Source: CAZLYK01 sp964563495
GTDB taxonomy: Bacteria; Acidobacteriota; Blastocatellia; RBC074
Direction: 5' to 3'
Length of the DNA: 35,290 nt
Assembly: GCA_964563495.1 (NCBI GenBank)
Contig: CAZLYK010000049.1
Location: 1-35,290 of the forward strand
Part shown: positions 18,932 to 25,874 of the stretch, in pieces
Numbering within the stretch: the stretch's first letter is position 1
Layout of the letters: every line of letters begins with the position of its first letter
Program-made: the position numbers and the translations under genes
The notes under the pieces: model-generated
Told to the model about the DNA's origin: nothing
The model's input: only the letters and a program-made list of their open reading frames with translations
Database searches by the model: none

Positions 18932-20089
18932 CTAACCTCTAGCCTCTTGTAATGCAACCGGCTGCTCGATATCGCGCGGCCACTCTTGATATGGGTAAGT
19001 GAAATTGCCGCGCCTGCTGAAATCGAGCAGCGGATAACAGTACTGTGAGAAGGGAACAGGTTGCTTGCCCATTTCACTGGTAATGCGCGCGTTATCAAAG
19101 ACGGTATTGAATGTTATGTAAGGCAGAAAGACCTTGAGCAGCGTGGCTCCATATCCGATCGGGTTGTTTCGGACGTGCTCCGCCAGCCAGTTGTTGAGCG
19201 ATTTAAACGGCTTTTCCAGCCGGGGGAGAAAGATCGGCGGCCGTTTATTTTGCGCCCCGGCCAGAGCCCCAGTCAGAACTTTAAAGGTCTGAGAATCGAT
19301 GCCCGACGAAAGGTGGTAAATGTCGTGATTGGGATTCTCTTTCTGGTGGATCGTGGCGATGGATTCGGCCACGAAATCGACATTGACGATGTCGATCCGA
19401 TCGGTTGGCCTGAAGGGGAGCACCGGCAATCCCGCCAGAAAGACGAATGAGCGCACCATATCGAATTGCGTGGTTGCGGCATAACGACTGTCACCCAGGA
19501 TGATGCTCGGGCGAAAGACCGTGTGTCTGACGTCCGAGAGCAGCTCACTGACCATATGCTCGCAAAATTTCTTGGTCCGGGCGTAAGGGTCGTAATCAGA
19601 ACGGTTCCAATCGAGCGCTTGATCCTCCTTGACCACCTCATTGAAGCGATGGCCGGCGATGGCCACCGTACTGACATCGCTGAATCTGCGCAATCCGTGG
19701 TGATCGCGAGCCGCTTGCGCGAGTTTGATGACCTCGAGCGTGCCGCGCAGATTGACGTTGAGACAGGTCTTCTCGCTTTTACGATTGAGTGAGGCGGCGC
19801 AGTGAATGACCGATTCGGTCGTTTGCACCAGCCGCAGATAGTCGTCATCCGCCAGCCCGAAACGCGACTCGGTCAGATCGCCGCAAAAAATATTGATCCG
19901 GGAGTTGAGATACTCGTAGAAGCGCGGAAAGTCCAGATGCAATTGGATGGACTTCCACAGACGTCCCGCCGCCTCTTGATCGGATTTGGCGCGGACGAGC
20001 AGGTTGAGCTGGTCGCGATGATTGTCCAGCAACAGCGCCGCAACGTGCGCGCCCACGTAGCCGGTCGAGCCGGTTAGAAAAATAGCCAT
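18932..20089 (-). CDS. NAD(P)-dependent reductase/epimerase (thioester-reductase-like, extended SDR)
   Basis: The 385-residue extended short-chain dehydrogenase has a Rossmann motif TGSTGYVG at 6-13, VIHCAASLNRKS, SDVSTVAIAGHRFNE and catalytic YxxxK at Y169-K173 (DPYARTKKFCE). The sequence is closest to the NAD-binding_4 (male sterility/thioester reductase) group, which reduces acyl thioesters to aldehydes or alcohols. It follows the larger reductase by 14 bases. Two reductases of the same class in tandem may carry out successive reductions or act on different chains. Confidence 0.85.
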   Translation of the reverse strand: MAIFLTGSTGYVGAHVAALLLDNHRDQLNLLVRAKSDQEAAGRLWKSIQLHLDFPRFYEYLNSRINIFCGDLTESRFGLADDDYLRLVQTTESVIHCAASLNRKSEKTCLNVNLRGTLEVIKLAQAARDHHGLRRFSDVSTVAIAGHRFNEVVKEDQALDWNRSDYDPYARTKKFCEHMVSELLSDVRHTVFRPSIILGDSRYAATTQFDMVRSFVFLAGLPVLPFRPTDRIDIVNVDFVAESIATIHQKENPNHDIYHLSSGIDSQTFKVLTGALAGAQNKRPPIFLPRLEKPFKSLNNWLAEHVRNNPIGYGATLLKVFLPYITFNTVFDNARITSEMGKQPVPFSQYCYPLLDFSRRGNFTYPYQEWPRDIEQPVALQEARG

Positions 20090-20103
20090 AATTTATCGAA
20101 GAC

Positions 20104-22491
20104 TCAGCTGGTGACCGCGCTCCGCTCGGGCTTAGACACCCCGATCGAGCGGCGTGATCGGTTATCGATAGGTTTTCCTTCGATCAACGGATAAGACCAT
20201 TTACGCAGCGCCGGGATATGGATGTTGATCCAGTATTCCCACCAGTCGATATAGCTGGCGTCGTAACTGAAATTCCGGCGCTCTTCCGGCGGCAAGATGA
20301 GCGAGAGGCGTTCGACATTCTTCGCCTCGAAGACGTATTCGTTATGCAGGATAAACGGCTCATAGAGCTCGATCAGCTTCTCGACCTTGTCTAGATCGCG
20401 CTCGCGCCGGACGAGGGGTGAGCGCATCATCGGGAGTGGAGACATGATTCTGAGCAGAGCCTGGATGACCTGTTTCTGGCGCGGTGCGGAGAGCGTCAGG
20501 TATCGCTCTTTTGAGACCGGGATCGAGTCGAACAGGGAAAGCAAGCGATAGTTGAAATCGTCCTGCGCCCGGTAATATTTACGGTGCGCCAGACCGGTCA
20601 GCTCGATCGAGCGGCGCATATCGCAGGGATTGATCGCCGAGGTCGCCAGTTGATAGAGCTGCTCGTGTTTCCGTTGAATCAGGGCCGCCGAGATCAGGAT
20701 CATCCCGCGGACGACCAGATCCACCGGGATAATATCCAGGCATTTCTTGCCATTCGACGGCAACTGGCGGAAGAAGGTGCCGAGCAGATAGGACAACGGC
20801 GCTGAGGTGTTGACTCCCTCGTTCCAGCCCTCGAATGGGTCGTGGGTCGAGGTCTCGACGATCGATGGCCGGACGATCGCGATCGGCAAACCGGCGCCTC
20901 GCTTGACGATCAACGATTCAGCGATGCTCTTGGTAAAGGTGTAAGTGTTCGGCCAGCCGAACTCCTGAGCGCGTCGCATGCCGGCTTCGGTTAATTCGTT
21001 GCGCACCCAGCGGTGGCGCTGTTTGCGGATCTGCGCCGCGATCTCCGATTCGCTCAGCGGTTTGTTGCTGCGACTGCTTTTATCCAAGACCTGCCCTCGC
21101 AACTGTTCGGTGATTTCCTCAGACTCGGCGCGCTTTTCGATCTCTCTCGCCAACTCGAGCAAAGACTCATATTCGTCCTCTGCGTCAAAGTCCGGGATGC
21201 CCTTGGGCGTGTAATTCGGGACCAGCGATTCGTGGATTCGGCCATCACGGAAACCGACGACATAGCAGGTCGACAAATGTAAAAGCGACGCGTGATCGCT
21301 CTCGCGCAGAAAATCGAGCAGGTGAACCGTGCCGTCAATATTGATTGCCAGGGCCTGTCGCAGGTCCGGGTTGAAATCCGTCAGCCCGGAGCTGTTGATG
21401 ATCAGATCCAGGCAGGACTGGAGCCTGCGGCGCGTTTCGGGATCCATCCCCAACCCGCTTTGACTGACGTCGCCCTCGATGACCTCGATTTTTTGGTCGA
21501 GGAACCGGCCGAGGTTTTGGCCGTGGATCTCGTGCAGTTTTTCGAAGACCGGCGATTCCTCGGCGATTTTTTCAAACCTCTGCAGCGAACTCGTCGAACG
21601 CTGGCGGCGAATGAGCAGATAGATCTTTCCGACGTCGGGCAAATCCTGCAGGACCTTGGCGAGCCAGACTTTACCGATAAATCCGGTTGTTCCAATCAGG
21701 AGTATCTGCTTATTGGCAAAGGCTTCGGTGACCGAGAGAGTCGCGAAATCGCGATGCCGATCAAAGACGACGGTCGGCGGATTGAAAACGGGCGTCACGC
21801 GCCCTGATGGCAAGATCGCGGTTTTGAGGATCTCCAATTGAGGTGGGAAACCCAGGTTGCGCATCAAGGCCTCGGATTTGACCCGGCCGTCTGGCTTTCT
21901 TCCGATGATCCACGCCAGGATCTGGCGCGGGCGAATGACCGGCGAGAGCAGTCTGCCGGTGGCTAATCCATCGCGAAACTCCAGGCGGTTGGCAATCAGC
22001 CAACCCGCCCCCAGATAATTCGCCAGCGGTCGCATGACATGATCCAGCCCCTGGCTGACAATGACGACCTTTTCACCACGGGCAATCGCCTCTTTAATCT
22101 TTGCCACACCTTTCGGTTTGAGCTTTGGCAGCAGGATGTAATTAAAGTATTCCTCACCCAGCAGATCGAGCCGGTCCCGGCTGACCCCGCGCAACAGTAT
22201 ATGGAGAACCCGCGTCGCCAGAATGCGATCGATCGCATATAGAAGCGGCCGAACCAGAGCCAGCAGCGCCAATCCGCCTCGTCTTTGCCACCTTTCGGAA
22301 AAACTTTGCGCATTCCAGGTGAAATAGGCGACCGGCCGCACCGCACTGAAATTGAGCAAACTACCCTCGACACGCCAGAAAACTACCTCGGGCGTTTGGG
22401 TGATCTCTGACGATGGCGCAGACTCGGACCGATGTCCAAAACCAGTCCCGGAATCCTGCCCAGTTGCTTGATTACTGCCGGCTGTGGTCAC
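20104..22491 (-). CDS. Bipartite protein: degenerate HAD-like domain plus fatty acyl-CoA reductase
   Basis: This 795-residue protein is the first gene of the minus-strand cluster. Residues about 36-220 look like a HAD-IB phosphatase (VVFWRVEGSLLNF; VVIVSQGLD), but the expected DxDGT motif reads RVEGS, so the nucleophile Asp is absent and this domain is probably not catalytic. Residues about 260-790 are a fatty acyl reductase (male sterility type) with LIGTTGFIGKVWLAK at 265-279, IINSSGLTDFNPDLR, catalytic YxxxK at Y517-K521 (NTYTFTKSIAE), and the C-terminal helical domain. It likely reduces long acyl-CoA or acyl-ACP to fatty alcohol or aldehyde. The start is a GTG at 22491 with no clear ribosome site; a start further in is possible. 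Confidence 0.87.
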   Translation of the reverse strand: MTTAGSNQATGQDSGTGFGHRSESAPSSEITQTPEVVFWRVEGSLLNFSAVRPVAYFTWNAQSFSERWQRRGGLALLALVRPLLYAIDRILATRVLHILLRGVSRDRLDLLGEEYFNYILLPKLKPKGVAKIKEAIARGEKVVIVSQGLDHVMRPLANYLGAGWLIANRLEFRDGLATGRLLSPVIRPRQILAWIIGRKPDGRVKSEALMRNLGFPPQLEILKTAILPSGRVTPVFNPPTVVFDRHRDFATLSVTEAFANKQILLIGTTGFIGKVWLAKVLQDLPDVGKIYLLIRRQRSTSSLQRFEKIAEESPVFEKLHEIHGQNLGRFLDQKIEVIEGDVSQSGLGMDPETRRRLQSCLDLIINSSGLTDFNPDLRQALAINIDGTVHLLDFLRESDHASLLHLSTCYVVGFRDGRIHESLVPNYTPKGIPDFDAEDEYESLLELAREIEKRAESEEITEQLRGQVLDKSSRSNKPLSESEIAAQIRKQRHRWVRNELTEAGMRRAQEFGWPNTYTFTKSIAESLIVKRGAGLPIAIVRPSIVETSTHDPFEGWNEGVNTSAPLSYLLGTFFRQLPSNGKKCLDIIPVDLVVRGMILISAALIQRKHEQLYQLATSAINPCDMRRSIELTGLAHRKYYRAQDDFNYRLLSLFDSIPVSKERYLTLSAPRQKQVIQALLRIMSPLPMMRSPLVRRERDLDKVEKLIELYEPFILHNEYVFEAKNVERLSLILPPEERRNFSYDASYIDWWEYWINIHIPALRKWSYPLIEGKPIDNRSRRSIGVSKPERSAVTS

Positions 22492-22505
22492 GATTCGTTA
22501 CTTAT

Positions 22506-22563
22506 AGCAATTTTCACATTTGTGCGACCGCGTCCTCGCGGTCGCACAAATGTGAAAATTGCT
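22506..22563. repeat. Perfect inverted repeat, 27-bp arms, 4-base loop
   Basis: The left arm 22506-22532 begins AGCAATTTTCACATTTGTGC. The right arm 22537-22563 is its exact reverse complement, with loop TCCT. It lies 14 bases upstream of the reductase GTG start. It has no T-run typical of a terminator on either side and resembles a short palindromic repeat element. Confidence 0.95.
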
Positions 22564-22608
22564 GCCGCAGGGTAAGTATTGATTGATGACCAATGCTATC
22601 AGCGCAGT

Positions 22609-22682
22609 TTTTCAATTTCGTGCGCCCTGTCAGTCGCCCTCCCTGACGGTCGTGCGTCTGACAGGGCGCACGAAATTGAAAA
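22609..22682. repeat. Second inverted repeat, 25-bp arms, related to the first
   Basis: Arms 22609-22633 (TTTTCAATTTCGTGCGCCCT then GTCAG) and 22658-22682 pair perfectly, and a further CAGCG/CGCTG pair lies outside a small bulge. The loop is 24 bases. Arm ends share the pattern TTTTCA-TT-GTGCG-CC with the inverted repeat at 22506-22563, so both likely belong to one palindromic repeat family. Confidence 0.93.
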
Positions 22683-22908
22683 CCGCTGTAATGACAAAAA
22701 ATGCTGTGCTGTTGTTTGGCGGAGATGAATTCTATCTTTCTATCCCGTGTCGATGGTCTCACTCACCTCGACTGTAATTGCGCATGAAACCTTAAATCCG
22801 TCGAGTAGTCAAATTGTTAGTAGATACGATAAATAAGATTAGCAGAGGATCGACGGGATTTCATCCTCTTCAACCCCCCTATTTAATAATAGTTAAATCG
22901 GCTACAGG

Positions 22909-22938
22909 TTGCGTGGATCAAACGCCTATGTTTATAAT
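22909..22938 (+). promoter_or_regulatory. Candidate sigma-70-type promoter for the hydrogenase-like locus
   Basis: TTGCGT (22909-22914) and a perfect TATAAT (22933-22938) are separated by 18 bases. Transcription would start near 22945, giving a leader of about 100 bases before the small-subunit gene. This is found by eye only; AT-rich DNA nearby could offer others. Confidence 0.45.
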
Positions 22939-23003
22939 CCGGCCACATTTTGCGGAAACAGCCATAAGCGGGATTTTAATCCGATCAATAGTTTTGATCG
23001 TTT

Positions 23004-23020
23004 GCGGGCGGGACGCCCGC
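23004..23020. repeat. GC hairpin in the leader of the hydrogenase-like locus
   Basis: GCGGGCG-GGA-CGCCCGC is a perfect 7-bp stem with a three-base loop, 28 bases before the small-subunit ATG and upstream of its ribosome site (AGAGGAG at 23036-23042). From memory, GCGGGCGGGACGCCCGC occurs as a common intergenic repeat in several phyla, so it may be a mobile repeat rather than a regulatory leader. Confidence 0.6.
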
Positions 23021-23048
23021 ATTCCCAGGTTTTTCAGAGGAGTGATCA

Positions 23049-23897
23049 ATGCAGAGCGAAGAACGCTCGCTCGAAGCGGTGACCTTGATCTGGTTGACCG
23101 GTGCGGGCTGCAATGGGTGTACGTTGGCGATGCTTGGCGCGTCCGAGCCGGGGATAGAGGACCTGATTCTAGGGAATGTGCCGGATGCGCCGAGGGTGGT
23201 TCTCGTCCATCCCGAAATATCGATGGAGAGCGGGGAGTCATTTCGTTCTCAGATGGTCAGGGCGGCGGAAGGCGCTCTCAGTCCGTTCGTGCTCGTCCTG
23301 GAAGGCGCGATAGCCGATGAATTGCGGGCGGGTGAAGGGAGTTTTTCACGGCTCGGGACAGATGAGAGCGGTAAGCCGATCACGACAGCCGGCTGGGTCA
23401 GACGACTTGCTCCGCGGGCTGAAGCGGTGATCGCGATCGGAAGTTGCGCCACCTGGGGAGGGATCCCGGCCGCTGACGGCAGCCCGATCGCGGCTATGGG
23501 GATGGAAGACTTTTTGGGCCGGGATTATCGGAGCCAGGGTGAGTTGCCGATTATTAACGTTCCGGGTTGCGCGCCAACCGGCCAGGGATTTATTGAGACT
23601 CTGATCTATGTTTTTCTTCACCTGGCTCAACTGGTGCCCCTGGATCTAGATGAAGAGGGCCGTCCTCGTTGGCTTTATCACCACGAAACCTATCCGTTGC
23701 CACCGAGAGTTGAATACCAGCCCGCAGTTGGGCTTGATCTGACGAATCGACCGACAGTCAGATGCCCGGTGCCGTTGACCGGCTGGTTGAGAAGTTTTGG
23801 CGGATGTGCACGCGTGGGAGGAAGCTGCATCGGATGCACTGAGCGAGATTTTGCCGATCGCTATCTGAGCTTTGCGCGTCCTGACCCGGCCTTTTAG
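23049..23897 (+). CDS. [NiFe]-hydrogenase small-subunit homologue (group 1h-like), distal cluster ligands missing
   Basis: The 282-residue protein resembles HhyS, the iron-sulfur subunit of group 1h hydrogenases. Proximal [4Fe-4S] ligand candidates are all present: C21 and C24 (GAGCNGCTLA), C133 (GSCATWGG) and C174 (PGCAPTG). Medial-cluster candidates are C239, C253, C260 and C263 (FGGCARVGGSCIGCTE). The distal-cluster pattern (HxxC, then two cysteines before the medial set) is not seen: H211-H212 are followed by ETY, and the usual C...LGC segment is shortened. There is no Tat signal, as in other group 1h small subunits. ATG 23049 has a good ribosome site (AGAGGAG, 6 bases upstream). It heads the locus with two large-subunit homologues and a kinase. 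Confidence 0.9.
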   Translation: MQSEERSLEAVTLIWLTGAGCNGCTLAMLGASEPGIEDLILGNVPDAPRVVLVHPEISMESGESFRSQMVRAAEGALSPFVLVLEGAIADELRAGEGSFSRLGTDESGKPITTAGWVRRLAPRAEAVIAIGSCATWGGIPAADGSPIAAMGMEDFLGRDYRSQGELPIINVPGCAPTGQGFIETLIYVFLHLAQLVPLDLDEEGRPRWLYHHETYPLPPRVEYQPAVGLDLTNRPTVRCPVPLTGWLRSFGGCARVGGSCIGCTERDFADRYLSFARPDPAF

Positions 23898-23941
23898 TCG
23901 GAGCTGAGAGATTTCATACCATTCGCCATCAATAATTAATA

Positions 23942-25747
23942 GTGGTATTCAGAAGTTTACCAATCCAGTTTGACGCATACGGCCGGGCGCATTTGCGTGA
24001 TGAAGAGGTTGAGGCGCCATTCAATTTCGCCGATGAAGCGAGATTGCAGCGCGCGCAAAATCGCGACCGGGTGCTCGACCGGCTGGCTGATCGCCCGGGG
24101 GCTCTGAATTTCGTAGTCGACCCGCTGACACGTGCTTCGAACGGGCTGACGCTGCAAACCGTGATCGATTTTGAGCAGCGCCGGATCCTGGATGCGCGGG
24201 TTGAGCAGTCTCAGTTCTGGGGTTGCGAACTGGTGCTCAACGAAAGGCAGCCGTCAGATGCTGTTCACCTGACCAGCCGGATCAGCGGTTGCGCCAGTGG
24301 GGCGCACGCGATTGCCGCGGCCATGGCTTTGGAGATGGCGGGTGGGGTCAACCCACCTCCGCTCGCGGTGATCTCACGCAATTTAGGCTCCTGCGGCGAG
24401 ATCCTGAGTGAGACTGCACGCCATCTTTTTGTGCTCGCCGGACCGGATTATTCTGAATCAGCGGTCAGTCGGACAAATCCGTCGCTCTGGGGCATGGCCC
24501 AGCGGACTTCCGCGCACGGCTTTGAAACACACAGGTTGGAGAGCATTGCTGAGATCATGCGCGGGTTGAATCCGATGAGAGGGCATCTCTACCTGGAAGC
24601 TTTACAGATGTCGCGTCTGGGTAGGGAAATTGCCACTCTGGTTTTCGGCAAATATCCGCATCCCTCGACGGTCTTTCCGGGGGGCATCGGGATCGAAGCA
24701 AATCGTGAGACATACAACCAGGTTCTCGGACGAGTCAACAGCCTGCTCGATTACGCCAAGAAGGTTGCGGCTATCTGGGATGACCTGGTCGAGTTCTTCT
24801 ACGACACAGAGCCGCGATACCGCAGGATCGGAGAGCTTCCCGGAAATTTATTGAGCGTCGGGCTATGGGACGACCCCCACGGTTACGACGGCAAATATCA
24901 GAATTGTAACGAATGGGGCGCGCGCCGGCTGTCGGTTCCGGGTGTGGTTATCAACAACGAGGGGCGAACAGGGCGGTTGAGCGACATCAATATCGGGATC
25001 GAGGAGTTTGTCGAACACGCCTTTTTTGCCGAGTGGAATCACCAACGCCTCTCCGCCGATCCTTTGAGCGGTCCGTTGTCGCCGTGGCATCCCTGGAATA
25101 AAGAGACGATTCCGGCATCACGGGAGCGGGACTGGAGAGAGAAATACACCTGGAGCCCGGCGCCGCGGTGGGATCGCGAGCCGATGGAGACGGGACCGAT
25201 CGCTCGTTTGTGGATCAACGCCGTGAGCGATCGGCAAAACTGTGAATTTATCAGACCGGGCCATCGCGCAGACCGTCTTCACGGGCTGGAGATCGACATT
25301 CCCAGCGGGCAGAGGCCGCCGGCTCAATTATTCTGGGGAATTCCGGAGCGGCCGAACACGCTCGAGCGTGTCCGTGCCCGGGCTTATCAGATGGCGTATG
25401 TAGGCATGACTGCATATGCCAATTTGCTCGAGGCCTTTGACTGTGTTCGGCGCGGCGAGACGGCGATGTCGACGCGTTTCATGCTGCCCGATAAATCGCT
25501 CGGGGTGGGTTTTTGGGAGAGCAGCGGTGGAGCGGTCACGCACCATGTCGTGATCAGGAATCAACACATCGCGAATTATCAGATCATCACTCCTACCCAA
25601 TGGATGGGGTCTCCCCGTGATTCAACGGGGACGCCGGGAGTCTACGAGACTGCGCTCATGAACACACCGCTGCTGGAGGAGTGCACTCGGGTTGAAGATT
25701 TTTCAGGGATCGATATCTTGCGGACTATCCGTAGTTTCGATCCTTGA
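23942..25747 (+). CDS. Hydrogenase large-subunit homologue 1 lacking Ni-binding cysteines
   Basis: The 601-residue protein is HhyL-like (group 1h) from end to end: VVDPLTRASNGLTLQTVIDFEQRRILDARVE, PPPLAVISRNLG, HLFVLAGPDYSES, GKYPHPSTVFPGG, YAKKVAAIWDDLVEFFY, HPWNKET, APRWDREPMETGP, and ITPTQWMGSPRD near the end. The first cysteine motif, normally RxCGxC, reads R113-I-S-G-C-A-S: both ligand positions are Ser115 and Ala118, although Cys117 lies between and His122 is kept. The last motif DPCxxC is absent because translation stops (TGA) directly after RTIRSFDP. A NiFe site as known cannot form. The start is GTG 23942, without a clear ribosome site; homologue 2 begins with the matching MVFKNLPIELDA. 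Confidence 0.92.
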   Translation: MVFRSLPIQFDAYGRAHLRDEEVEAPFNFADEARLQRAQNRDRVLDRLADRPGALNFVVDPLTRASNGLTLQTVIDFEQRRILDARVEQSQFWGCELVLNERQPSDAVHLTSRISGCASGAHAIAAAMALEMAGGVNPPPLAVISRNLGSCGEILSETARHLFVLAGPDYSESAVSRTNPSLWGMAQRTSAHGFETHRLESIAEIMRGLNPMRGHLYLEALQMSRLGREIATLVFGKYPHPSTVFPGGIGIEANRETYNQVLGRVNSLLDYAKKVAAIWDDLVEFFYDTEPRYRRIGELPGNLLSVGLWDDPHGYDGKYQNCNEWGARRLSVPGVVINNEGRTGRLSDINIGIEEFVEHAFFAEWNHQRLSADPLSGPLSPWHPWNKETIPASRERDWREKYTWSPAPRWDREPMETGPIARLWINAVSDRQNCEFIRPGHRADRLHGLEIDIPSGQRPPAQLFWGIPERPNTLERVRARAYQMAYVGMTAYANLLEAFDCVRRGETAMSTRFMLPDKSLGVGFWESSGGAVTHHVVIRNQHIANYQIITPTQWMGSPRDSTGTPGVYETALMNTPLLEECTRVEDFSGIDILRTIRSFDP

Positions 25748-25754
25748 ATTAAGG

Positions 25755-25860
25755 AAATAGACAGGATTAACAGGATTTGAAAGGCTTAGACAGGATTTTT
25801 TTATAGGGAAGAGGTGATCGAGCAACATCCCCCGGATAAGCCTGTTGATCCTGCCTATTT
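25755..25860. repeat. Inverted pair of ACAGGATT-type repeats between the two large-subunit genes
   Basis: AAATAGACAGGATTAACAGG (25755-25774) and the reverse complement of 25841-25860 match at 18 of 20 positions. Further ACAGGATT units lie at 25771-25796. The pair fills most of the 127-base spacer and could fold, but it has no terminator character. The second large-subunit gene starts 14 bases later without a clear ribosome site. Confidence 0.8.
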
Positions 25861-25874
25861 ACTCCCCCAACAAT

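Larger units (their letters stand above)
22492..23048. other. 557-bp divergent intergenic region
   Basis: This region separates the minus-strand lipid cluster from the plus-strand hydrogenase-like locus and must hold promoters for both. It contains two long inverted repeats (22506-22563 and 22609-22682), a candidate plus-strand promoter (22909-22938) and a GC-rich hairpin (23004-23020). No convincing gene is seen; short frames here lack ribosome sites and family features. Confidence 0.8.

Noticed and set aside
22583..22777. Small gene of 64 codons on the plus strand in the divergent region
   Set aside because: It is composed largely of the inverted repeat arms, and the protein repeats itself accordingly; no ribosome site is seen.
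25739..25780. Selenocysteine at the TGA that follows RSFDP in large-subunit homologue 1 (position of the first cysteine of DPCxxC, where NiFeSe enzymes carry Sec)
   Set aside because: Reading through the TGA gives IKEIDRINRI and then a stop, with no second cysteine or His; these bases are the dispersed repeat. The paralogue has TAG at the same place.
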